In this document: piece after piece, positions 1 to 4,770 of the stretch
Position numbering within the stretch: the first letter of the stretch is position 1
Layout of the letters: every line of letters begins with the position of its first letter
NCBI GenBank assembly: GCA_943914815.1
Contig: CALUDL010000105.1
Location: forward strand, 1 to 5,296
Direction: 5' to 3'
Source: an uncultured Brevibacterium sp.
GTDB lineage: Bacteria > Actinomycetota > Actinomycetes > Actinomycetales > Brevibacteriaceae
DNA length: 5,296 bases
Notes under the pieces: model-generated
Database searches by the model: none
The model's input: only the letters and a program-made list of their open reading frames with translations
What the model was told of the DNA's origin: nothing
Made by a program: the position numbers and the translations under genes

Positions 1-1
1 G

Positions 2-79
2 CGTACAGTCCAACACCAAACAGAGCGCCTAACCCTTACCGAACCAGTAGAAAGCCAAGCCCATGCACACACTCACTGA
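2..79 (+). CDS. 3' end of an upstream gene (frame uncertain)
   Basis: The first bases probably hold the C-terminal end of a gene that begins outside the window, but two frames compete. One frame (codons from base 2) stays open to a TGA at 77-79 and would overlap the next start by 17 bases, ending in a His-rich tail (QAHAHTH). The other (codons from base 3) ends at a TAA at 30-32, has the more coding-like third positions (mostly C/G), and would leave a 30-base gap before the next gene. No family can be recognised from so few residues. The coordinates given are for the longer option; neither is proven. Confidence 0.25.
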   Translation, partial: RTVQHQTERLTLTEPVESQAHAHTH

Positions 80-281
80 CCAGGAACACGAACTGCTTGC
101 CGCCGGCAATGACCACATCGACCGTTGGACACAGACGGCGCTACACGTAGCCAGCTACGGCAAAACCACCGACTTCCAACAGGTCAACACTGACGGCATG
201 GAAGAACGTCACTGGCCGGTTCGGCTTGATTGGGGAATCAGTGGTGACGCGCTCGCCCTCGAACGACACAACGGGCGCTGA
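63..281 (+). CDS. Hypothetical phage protein, 72 aa
   Basis: Not recognised as any family. The 72-residue product is soluble and acidic, with no membrane segment or signal peptide. It has a probable N-terminal helix (residues 4-30, containing DQEHELL) and a Trp-containing C-terminal half (W51, W57). Third codon positions are mostly C or G, like the neighbouring genes, which supports real coding. The ATG at 63 has only a weak purine-rich stretch upstream (AGAAAG, 50-55), so translation may depend on an upstream gene. It is the last gene before the hairpin and strong ribosome binding site that start the antirepressor. Its position among early regulatory genes suggests an accessory or regulatory protein, but nothing in the sequence fixes a function. 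Confidence 0.65.
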   Translation: MHTLTDQEHELLAAGNDHIDRWTQTALHVASYGKTTDFQQVNTDGMEERHWPVRLDWGISGDALALERHNGR

Positions 282-314
282 TGGCCACGACAGCAGAAGT
301 AACCAAAAGAAAAA

Positions 315-336
315 GCCCCGCCGTGGAGGGCGGGGC
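315..336 (-). terminator. GC-rich hairpin with terminator character on the minus strand
   Basis: GCCCCGCC (315-322) pairs perfectly with GGCGGGGC (329-336) around a 6-base loop. On the + strand the stem is preceded by an A-rich run (301-314), so the minus strand reads stem, then CTTTTTCTTTTGG, the form of an intrinsic terminator for leftward transcription. On the + strand no U-run follows the stem, so rightward transcripts should pass. The stem ends 8 bases before the Shine-Dalgarno of the antirepressor, so it could also influence its translation or mRNA stability. No leftward gene is evident in the window, so what it terminates is unclear; blocking antisense transcription is one possibility. 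Confidence 0.6.
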
Positions 337-344
337 CAGAGTCC

Positions 345-352
345 AAAGGAGG
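345..352 (+). promoter_or_regulatory. Strong ribosome binding site that fixes the antirepressor start
   Basis: AAAGGAGG lies 5 bases before the ATG at 358. The reading frame is open upstream to an ATG at 226, but that extension would run through the preceding gene and the hairpin, encoding a low-complexity basic stretch (NQKKKPRRGGRG) unlike any antirepressor. The BRO-N domain begins soon after 358. The site therefore decides for 358. Confidence 0.85.
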
Positions 353-357
353 ACCAG

Positions 358-1137
358 ATGGATACATCAGCAATCATACAGTTCGACTTCCACGGTACGG
401 AAATCCGGACGGTCACCATCGACGGCGAACCCTGGTTTGTGCTCGCAGACCTGGCCCGAGTGCTCGGGATCAAGGACGTGCAACGACTGAATTCGCGTCT
501 GACCGATGACGTGCGCCAGACGCACCCCATCCTCGACAGCCGGGGCCGGACGCAACAGGCCACGATCGTCAACGAGGCTGGCATGTACGAAGTGGTTATC
601 CGTTCGGATAAGCCAGTCGCCGCTGACTTCCGCCGCTGGCTCACATCCGAGGTTCTGCCGTCAATCCGAAAGCATGGCGGATACCTCACAGAACAGAAGA
701 TCGAGGAAGTCCTCACTGACCCGGACACGATCATTCGACTGGCCCAAGACCTCAAACAAGCACAGCAAGCACGCGACGCTATGGAGTCGTACGCGAAGAC
801 CCTGGAGCCGAAAGCCGACGCATACACGGCGTTCATGGACGCAGACGGCACCCTGTCTGTTGGTTCTGTCGCAAAAATGCTGGGCCTGTCGCAGAACAAA
901 CTGTTTGCACTGCTGCGCAATCACGAGATTTTCATCTCTAAAGGGCACATGAGGAACACCCCGTACCAGAAGTACATGCACCACTTCACTGTTTCTGCGT
1001 ACTCGTATGAACGTAAGGACGGCACGGCGGGCGCTTCCTATACGACGCGGGTGCAGCCGTCTGGTGTGGAGTTCATCCGCAGGAAGCTGTCTATTGCGAC
1101 GGTTCGCCCAACGCTGGAGTTCGGGGAGTCCGCATGA
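358..1137 (+). CDS. Phage antirepressor, BRO-N and KilAC domains
   Basis: A 259-residue two-domain protein. Residues about 8-105 form a BRO-N domain: a beta start (FHGTEIRTVTIDGEPWFVLAD), the helix LARVLGI, and a conserved end in which FRRWLTSEVLPSIRKHGGY closes the domain. A linker helix (about 112-148) leads to a KilAC DNA-binding domain (about 150-250), with a helix-turn-helix-like LSVGSVAKMLGLSQNKLFALLR and the motif RNTPYQKY. Proteins of this architecture are annotated as phage antirepressors and are thought to interfere with the CI-type repressor or bind DNA, favouring lytic development; that role is inferred from the family. Length fits the family, with no break or missing section. It is the first gene after the hairpin, with its own strong Shine-Dalgarno, and its stop overlaps the next start (ATGA), so it probably heads the operon that continues into recombination genes. 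Confidence 0.93.
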   Translation: MDTSAIIQFDFHGTEIRTVTIDGEPWFVLADLARVLGIKDVQRLNSRLTDDVRQTHPILDSRGRTQQATIVNEAGMYEVVIRSDKPVAADFRRWLTSEVLPSIRKHGGYLTEQKIEEVLTDPDTIIRLAQDLKQAQQARDAMESYAKTLEPKADAYTAFMDADGTLSVGSVAKMLGLSQNKLFALLRNHEIFISKGHMRNTPYQKYMHHFTVSAYSYERKDGTAGASYTTRVQPSGVEFIRRKLSIATVRPTLEFGESA

Positions 1138-1148
1138 GTGACCAGGAG
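1123..1148 (+). promoter_or_regulatory. Two competing ribosome binding sites for the following small gene
   Basis: GGGGAG (1123-1128) sits 5 bases before the ATG at 1134, and AGGAG (1144-1148) sits 6 bases before an in-frame ATG at 1155. Either start is credible. The first gives the ATGA overlap seen throughout this operon; the second gives a protein 7 residues shorter. Confidence 0.5.
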
Positions 1149-1334
1149 ACACCTATGAGCCAGGCACGCTACGAGGATGTCAGGAGCCGTATGAATGCCG
1201 CTGCTGACGTGGTGACCAGGCTGGTGCTGGACGGGTACCCAAGCATGGCAAGACTGTACGCCGAAACCGAATGGAGGCCACTCCATGAAGAATTCACGCG
1301 GCTGCTACGCGAGGACACGGAGGCCACGGAATGA
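1134..1334 (+). CDS. Small acidic helical hypothetical protein, 66 aa
   Basis: Not recognised. The product is 66 residues from the ATG at 1134 or 59 from the in-frame ATG at 1155; both have a Shine-Dalgarno at proper distance. It is predicted to be almost all helix, charged and soluble. Helices at about 9-33 (RYEDVRSRMNAAADVVTRLV) and 36-62 (MARLYAETEWRPLHEEFTRL) are separated by DGYP, suggesting a two-helix hairpin. No Cys, no metal motif and no membrane segment are present. The start overlaps the antirepressor stop and the stop overlaps the start of a membrane protein, so it is probably translated by coupling within one transcript. A small regulatory or accessory role would fit, but the sequence gives no direct support for one. 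Confidence 0.7.
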   Translation: MSDQETPMSQARYEDVRSRMNAAADVVTRLVLDGYPSMARLYAETEWRPLHEEFTRLLREDTEATE

Positions 1335-1510
1335 GTGAGTTTCAGCGTCGCCGGTTTTGGCGGGCCTGGCTGCCAGTAACCCTTGTCGGTGTGGTGCTCA
1401 TGATCGCGGCGGTTGGTGTGTCCGTCACCGTGAACGGTCTCACCCTGCTCGGCTCAACAATCGCACTAACCGGCCTGGGGTTGATGGTGTGGGAATCGAG
1501 GGACGAATGA
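1331..1510 (+). CDS. Small two-segment membrane protein, 59 aa
   Basis: A short gene, easily missed because it is under 60 codons. The ATG at 1331 overlaps the previous stop (ATGA), GGAGG (1319-1323) lies 7 bases upstream, and the TGA at 1508-1510 overlaps the next start. The product has a strongly basic start (QRRRFWR, residues 5-11), a first hydrophobic stretch at about 13-32 (from WLPVTLVGVVLMIAAVGV), a short polar turn around VNG, a second hydrophobic stretch at about 37-54, and a charged end (ESRDE). The positive-inside rule suggests both ends lie in the cytoplasm, as a membrane hairpin. No family is recognised. Small membrane proteins in phage early regions are sometimes superinfection-exclusion factors, but that is only a possibility here. 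A frame containing the next gene also runs through this interval from about 1357, with a much less plausible protein. Confidence 0.75.
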   Translation: MSEFQRRRFWRAWLPVTLVGVVLMIAAVGVSVTVNGLTLLGSTIALTGLGLMVWESRDE

Positions 1511-1680
1511 AGCACCTACTGACCGCCCGCGATGTGGCCGGGCTTTTGAAAATCAACTACCGCACCGTGTTGAAGCTCCGCCGGGATGGTGTCCTGCCGG
1601 CAAGGGCGATAGCGGGGACGTGGCGGTGGACAGAACAAGACGTGCAGGACTACATCAACAAGCAAAAGAGAGCAGCATGA
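1507..1680 (+). CDS. Small helix-turn-helix protein (HTH_17/excisionase-like), 57 aa
   Basis: The 57-residue product is essentially one winged helix-turn-helix domain of the MerR/HTH_17 (excisionase) type. It shows the expected order: LLTARDVAGLLKI (first helices), NYRTVLKLRRDGVLPA (recognition helix and turn with the G-x-LPA signature), a beta wing (AIAGTWRW), and a final helix (EQDVQDYINKQK). Such proteins bind DNA as phage excisionases (recombination directionality factors) or small transcription regulators; the sequence alone does not separate these. The ATG at 1507 overlaps the preceding stop (ATGA), and GAGGGA (1498-1503) lies close upstream. The frame is open upstream to 1357, but that extension is Cys/Arg-rich, overlaps the membrane protein and has no family match, so 1507 is preferred. 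Its stop overlaps the nuclease start. Confidence 0.88.
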   Translation: MKHLLTARDVAGLLKINYRTVLKLRRDGVLPARAIAGTWRWTEQDVQDYINKQKRAA

Positions 1681-2714
1681 CTAATTGGAAAATCCCTAAC
1701 GCCCGCCTGGTCTTGCCGGCAAGCGCAGAGCACAGCGAACAGTGGCATGAGATTCGGCAGTCCGGTTTCACGGGTACGGACGCGGCGGCACTCATGGGAG
1801 TCAACCACCACACAACACCCCGTGACGTGTTTCTCGCCAAGACTGGGCGGCTGGAAGAAGCAGAACCGGACAACCAGGGCGTTCTTGAGTTCGGCAACCG
1901 GATGGAACCAACACTCACCGCACTGTTCGAGGATGAAACCGGGGTCAAAACCCGCAACGTTGGCACCCTGCAGAACACCAACAACACGTTCTTGCTGGCC
2001 AACCCAGACCGGCTGACCGGTGACGGTGGAATCTTGGAAATCAAAACCACCGCACACAATGGGGAACCTGCTGAGCAGTGGCGGGGAAATGAGGTGCCAG
2101 GCCACGCCTACATCCAACTGCAGCACTACCTGCTGGTGACGGGCCGTAAGCATGGCTGGTTTGTGGTGGGGTTCCGCAACAACTTCATCAACTACAACGA
2201 GATCACAGACCGCGACTGGGGCAATACGTGGTTTGTGAGCCACGCCCTGCGGGATACCAAGGTGGTTGGCCCGATTGAGGCTAACCCGGACGTGCAGGCG
2301 GACATACTCCGCAAGATTCACGCTATGCGGGAAGCCGTCAGCGCGGATGACACGGCCCTGATCGACTGGCCGGACGATTTCGACCCGGACAAGCGGTGGA
2401 CGACCACCACACCCGACACGAGCACGGTAGCCAGGTTCGGTACTGAAACGTTCGTGCAGCGCTGGCACGAACTCAAAGCACAGGAAAAGCAGGTTAAGGC
2501 TGAGTTGGCGAAGCTTGAACGGAACTTCAAGGCACAGTTGGCGGGCACTGAAACGCTCACCAGCACCGACGGCGAAACCCTGGTCACCTACAAGACCGTG
2601 AGCAGCCGCCGTTTCGATCAGACCGGATTCAGAGCCGCCCACCCTGACCTGTACGCCGAACACCAGAAACAATCCGTCAGCCGCCGTATGACAGTGAAAA
2701 GGATGACCAAATGA
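1677..2714 (+). CDS. YqaJ-family phage exonuclease (PD-(D/E)XK fold)
   Basis: A 345-residue protein of the YqaJ viral recombinase family, related to lambda exonuclease. Expected 5'-3' digestion of linear double-stranded DNA would leave 3' single strands for the annealase encoded downstream. Visible motifs are W23 with GFTGTDAAALMG (30-41); E71 in VLEFGNRMEPTLTALF, the acidic residue before the core; D111 in LANPDRL; E121 and K123 in GILEIKTT, the D-ExK metal site; and Q147/Y151 in AYIQLQHYLLVTG, the QxxxY motif. The C-terminal third has a helical, probably coiled-coil part (about 258-290) and a beta-rich end with Arg-rich VSRRMTVKR, as in other phage members. All catalytic residues are present, so it should be active. 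The ATG at 1677 overlaps the stop of the HTH gene; an upstream in-frame ATG at 1620 lies inside that gene and is unlikely. The cognate RecT gene is about 540 bases downstream. Confidence 0.93.
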   Translation: MTNWKIPNARLVLPASAEHSEQWHEIRQSGFTGTDAAALMGVNHHTTPRDVFLAKTGRLEEAEPDNQGVLEFGNRMEPTLTALFEDETGVKTRNVGTLQNTNNTFLLANPDRLTGDGGILEIKTTAHNGEPAEQWRGNEVPGHAYIQLQHYLLVTGRKHGWFVVGFRNNFINYNEITDRDWGNTWFVSHALRDTKVVGPIEANPDVQADILRKIHAMREAVSADDTALIDWPDDFDPDKRWTTTTPDTSTVARFGTETFVQRWHELKAQEKQVKAELAKLERNFKAQLAGTETLTSTDGETLVTYKTVSSRRFDQTGFRAAHPDLYAEHQKQSVSRRMTVKRMTK

Positions 2715-3019
2715 GAATCTTCAAACGCCTACGCCACGCACTGATTAACCGGGTGCGGACAGGACAAACAGCACCACGGGAGGCGCATGACATGCGCCAC
2801 CTCGAAGATTGGGCGATGAGGTTCGTGAAAGATGCAGCAGACGAGGGCGCAATCCCAACCGATGGTGACATTGTCCTGGCGTGTGCTGACTCTACGAACA
2901 CCGGCTACATGATGCACATACGCAACACAGAAATGGGTGACGGCCTGTTCGCGGCAGAAGCAACAACGATTGACCTTACCGGCGACGAAGCCGCCGCATT
3001 CCGCAGCCTGCCGTTCTGA
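2711..3019 (+). CDS. Hypothetical protein between nuclease and annealase, 102 aa
   Basis: Not recognised. The 102-residue product has a basic amphipathic N-terminal helix (RIFKRLRHALINRVR, residues 2-16), a second helix (about 26-46, with DMRHLEDWAMRFVKDAADEG), and a beta-rich half starting PTDGDIVLACADS and continuing through GYMMHIRNTE to an acidic C-terminus (LTGDEAAAFRSLPF). The ATG at 2711 overlaps the nuclease stop, and AAAAGGA (2697-2703) is 7 bases upstream, both supporting the start. Its stop overlaps the next microprotein start (TGATG). Lying between a YqaJ nuclease and its RecT partner, it could be an accessory of the recombination pair, but this rests on position only. Confidence 0.75.
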   Translation: MRIFKRLRHALINRVRTGQTAPREAHDMRHLEDWAMRFVKDAADEGAIPTDGDIVLACADSTNTGYMMHIRNTEMGDGLFAAEATTIDLTGDEAAAFRSLPF

Positions 3020-3093
3020 TGGCCGGCTACATGCTCATAGCCGCAGCGATCATCACCGTAACGATCATCGCGATCATGTGGGCACTGAACTAA
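3019..3093 (+). CDS. 24-residue hydrophobic membrane microprotein
   Basis: A very short reading frame whose ATG shares its A with the previous TGA (TGATG at 3017-3021) and which ends at the TAA at 3091-3093. Almost the whole product is one transmembrane segment: after MAGY there is an unbroken Leu/Ile/Ala/Val/Thr run of about 16 residues, then MWALN. No charged residue is present. There is no separate Shine-Dalgarno, so translation would rely on re-initiation after the upstream gene. Support comes from the stop/start overlap, the clean single-helix composition, and the next gene's AAGGA overlapping this stop. No family can be assigned, and it could be a leader or chance frame, though a hydrophobic helix of exactly this size is suggestive. 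Confidence 0.5.
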   Translation: MAGYMLIAAAIITVTIIAIMWALN

Positions 3094-3103
3094 GGAAACC
3101 CAA

Positions 3104-3238
3104 ATGGGTAAGAAGAAAAAGCACCAGTACGTGCATGTGCTGGCACGGTTCTGGGACGTGCTGCTAATGACCCTGACAGCTATTGCGGTCGCCCTGTTCG
3201 TCATCATCGGCACATTCGCAATCATCAACCAGCTATAA
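3104..3238 (+). CDS. Single-pass membrane protein, 44 aa
   Basis: The ATG at 3104 has AAGGA (3092-3096) 7 bases upstream, overlapping the previous stop. The 44-residue product begins with a positively charged cluster (MGKKKKHQY), then a short amphipathic part (VLARFWDVLL) and a long hydrophobic helix (about residues 19-41), ending INQL. By the positive-inside rule it should sit with its N-terminus in the cytoplasm; there is no signal-peptidase-like site. No family is recognised. It is 14 bases before the recT gene and follows another hydrophobic microprotein, so the two could form a membrane pair expressed with the recombination genes. Its function is unknown. Confidence 0.72.
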   Translation: MGKKKKHQYVHVLARFWDVLLMTLTAIAVALFVIIGTFAIINQL

Positions 3239-3252
3239 CCAAGGAGAAACCA

Positions 3253-3969
3253 ATGAGTGAGATCATGAAAACCAGCACCGCCGGCACACTGTCTGAGCGG
3301 ATCCAGTACGCCGAAACGCTCGCAGAATCCAGCCTGCTGCCGAAACAGTTTCAGAAACAGCCGGCCAACGTGCTCATGGCGATTGAGTACGGCAACAGCC
3401 TGGAACTGTCACCAATTCAGGCGATTCAAGAAATCACGGTCATCAACGGCAAACCGACCGCTTCCGCAAACCTCATTGGTGCGCTCGTGCGCAAGGCTGG
3501 GCACCGCCTGCGGGTCAAAGCAGACACGGCAACCAAAACAGCGGTAGCCCAGATCACCCGCCACGACGACCCCGAATACGTGTACGAAGTGCGCTGGGAT
3601 ATGGAGCGCGCCAAATCAGCAGGATTGACGGGTAAGGACAACTGGAAGAACTACCCCGAAGCAATGCTGAAAGCCCGCGCCATTACCGAAGTGGCCCGCG
3701 AAGCATGCCCGGAAGCTCTCATGGGCATTAACTACACACGGGAAGAGCTAGAAGACAGCGCGGGGTTTGTTGAGGCACCAATCACGGTTGACCCTGCCGT
3801 GACCACCAGCAACAGTGCACCGGCAGAAGATGACACGCTCGCACTGCTGGCAGACACCACCACGCCGGAAGAAATGACCCAACTGTGGGACACCCTCACC
3901 CCAGAACAGCAGGGCAAGCACCAGCAGGCGTTCCACGCTCACGCACAAGACCTTGCCAAGAATGACTAA
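3253..3969 (+). CDS. recT: RecT-family single-strand DNA annealing protein
   Basis: A 238-residue phage recombinase of the RecT type, which coats single-stranded DNA and anneals complementary strands. In λ-Red/RecET-like systems it works with a partner exonuclease, here the YqaJ-type protein encoded upstream. Family features visible are the N-terminal helix (RIQYAETLAESSLLPKQF), QPANVLMAIEYGNSLELSP (36-54, the 'early' conserved block), IQEITVINGKPTASANLIGA (59-78), a beta strand core around YVYEVRWDMERAKSAGL, and NYPEAMLKARAITEVAREA (133-151), followed by CPEALMGINYTREEL. Residues from about 170 are an acidic Ala/Thr/Ser/Pro-rich linker, followed by a short helical tail (about 204-238, PEEMTQLWDTLTPEQQ). 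AAGGAG (3241-3246) lies 6 bases before the ATG. The gene overlaps the following one by 8 bases. Confidence 0.9.
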   Translation: MSEIMKTSTAGTLSERIQYAETLAESSLLPKQFQKQPANVLMAIEYGNSLELSPIQAIQEITVINGKPTASANLIGALVRKAGHRLRVKADTATKTAVAQITRHDDPEYVYEVRWDMERAKSAGLTGKDNWKNYPEAMLKARAITEVAREACPEALMGINYTREELEDSAGFVEAPITVDPAVTTSNSAPAEDDTLALLADTTTPEEMTQLWDTLTPEQQGKHQQAFHAHAQDLAKND

Positions 3970-4441
3970 CCACACCACACAAACGGCTAACGGTGTTGCC
4001 CGTGACCTCGTACTGAACATGAGAGTCGCGGGCGACCCGAAAGCCCAAGGAAGCATGAAACATGTTGGCGGGGGGCGGATGGTGCACTCGCCCGGCCTCA
4101 CCGAGTGGCGGCAAAGAGTCACCAACACCGCAATGGTTACAGCCGGGACGAACAAGGTCACGTGGCGGCCAATAGACGAGCCGGTAGGCGCAGCACTTGA
4201 GTTCGTGCTGAAACGACCACACCGGCCCCGCTGGGACGAACCGGCCACAGGTCTGGATATCGACAAACTACAGCGCGCCATCTTCGACGGGCTGGCCCCA
4301 AAGGTCAAAGGCCGCACACCACGGTGGGCGTTCCTGAAAGACGATTCACGAGTCTGCGAAGTCCACACCACGAAACGATACGCACGACCCGGCGAAACCC
4401 CCGGCGTGAGCGTACTCATCTGGAAACGAAAGGAGGAATAA
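3962..4441 (+). CDS. rusA: RusA-family Holliday junction resolvase
   Basis: A 159-residue endonuclease of the RusA family, which as a dimer cuts four-way DNA junctions using Mg2+. Landmarks are the N-terminal GDPKAQGSMKH (24-34, the usual G-x-P-x-x-Q/K-x-R/S element), then the acidic core GLDIDKLQRAIFDGLAP (97-113) giving D99, D101 and D109, and LKDDSRVCEVHTTKRYA (125-141) with D127/D128 and the basic K-R-Y pair. These match the catalytic Asp set and Lys of RusA. It is somewhat longer than E. coli RusA (about 120 residues) because of an N-terminal extension and a longer middle part. The ATG at 3962 overlaps the recT stop by 8 bases, with no Shine-Dalgarno, so it is probably coupled to recT; a TTG at 3953 is a less likely alternative. 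In this cluster it would resolve branched recombination or replication intermediates. Confidence 0.92.
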   Translation: MTNHTTQTANGVARDLVLNMRVAGDPKAQGSMKHVGGGRMVHSPGLTEWRQRVTNTAMVTAGTNKVTWRPIDEPVGAALEFVLKRPHRPRWDEPATGLDIDKLQRAIFDGLAPKVKGRTPRWAFLKDDSRVCEVHTTKRYARPGETPGVSVLIWKRKEE

Positions 4442-4444
4442 GCA

Positions 4445-4759
4445 ATGGCGCGAATTTCAACAGACAAGAGATACGAAGTACTCAAGGATGGTCGGGTGGT
4501 CAACACCAAGACCGGCAGGACACTGAAGCCATTCAGTAGGGGGAAAAGCGGCGGCCTGTCAGTGGATTTGCCTAGTGGCAGGTATTACGTGCGTGAACTC
4601 GTCGCAGCAGCGTATTTAGGGCCAAAACCAGACGGTAAGGACGCGGTTCTTCTAGACGGAGACCAAACCAACCTCGACGTGCGGAACATCGCCTACATGA
4701 GCAAGGCGGAAAACATGAAGCGATGGTATGACCGCAGCCGCATGTCAAGCAGTCGATAG
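4445..4759 (+). CDS. HNH-fold protein with degenerate active site
   Basis: A 104-residue protein built like a phage HNH nuclease with a NUMOD4-like front. YEVLKDGRVVNTKTGRTLKPF (10-30) is the Y-x-V-x-x-x-G-x-V-x-N element of such proteins, GGLSVDLPSGRYYVRELVAAAYLG (36-59) matches the usual 'VHRLVA-x-AFLG' region, and DGDQTNLDVRNIAYMSKAEN (71-90) matches 'H-x-DG-x-x-x-NN-x-x-x-NL-x-W-x-T-x-x-EN'. Two histidines expected for catalysis and metal binding are missing: VHRLV is VREL-V (R50), and the first His of the HxDG element is L69. The Asn residues (N76, N81, N90) remain. It may therefore bind DNA without cutting, or use other residues. AAAGGAGG (4429-4436) is 8 bases before the ATG, within the rusA end. 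It lies just before the replication initiator. Confidence 0.8.
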   Translation: MARISTDKRYEVLKDGRVVNTKTGRTLKPFSRGKSGGLSVDLPSGRYYVRELVAAAYLGPKPDGKDAVLLDGDQTNLDVRNIAYMSKAENMKRWYDRSRMSSSR

Positions 4760-4764
4760 GAGGG
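4758..4764 (+). promoter_or_regulatory. Ribosome binding site of the replication initiator gene
   Basis: AGGAGGG overlaps the TAG stop of the preceding gene and is 6 bases before the ATG at 4771, which fixes that start and keeps the two genes on one transcript. Confidence 0.8.
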
Positions 4765-4770
4765 TACGGA

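Noticed and set aside
226..357. N-terminal extension of the antirepressor from an ATG at 226
   Set aside because: It would run through the preceding gene and the terminator-like hairpin. The strong Shine-Dalgarno at 345-352 and the BRO-N domain start support 358.
281..490. Open frame starting at 281 (TGATG overlap with the 72-residue gene)
   Set aside because: It runs through the hairpin and into the antirepressor in another frame, without domain or ribosome binding site; the overlap with the stop is probably accidental.
141..920. Minus-strand open frame (259 codons) opposite the 72-residue protein and antirepressor
   Set aside because: It crosses two genes and the hairpin region, is rich in Ser/Arg/Cys with no recognisable domain, and overlaps well-supported coding on the + strand.
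506..952. Alternative + frame within the antirepressor gene
   Set aside because: The protein is Ser/Arg/Thr-rich with no motif, whereas the antirepressor frame carries full BRO-N and KilAC motifs over the same bases.
1357..1506. Upstream extension of the HTH protein
   Set aside because: The extension is Cys/Arg-rich, unlike HTH_17 proteins, and overlaps a better-supported membrane protein gene with a proper ribosome binding site.
1650..2672. Long minus-strand open frame (340 codons) opposite the nuclease gene
   Set aside because: The opposite strand encodes a protein with clear YqaJ motifs. The minus frame has no family features and is explained by the GC-biased third positions of the real gene.
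3811..3850. Possible hairpin from CAGTGC and GCACTG in the recT linker
   Set aside because: Short arms, a loop of about 25 bases and no U-run, within coding sequence of repetitive acidic codons; expected by chance.
3748..4509. Minus-strand open frame (253 codons) opposite recT and rusA
   Set aside because: It spans the end of RecT, all catalytic parts of RusA and the start of the HNH-like gene. There is no domain and no credible ribosome binding site.
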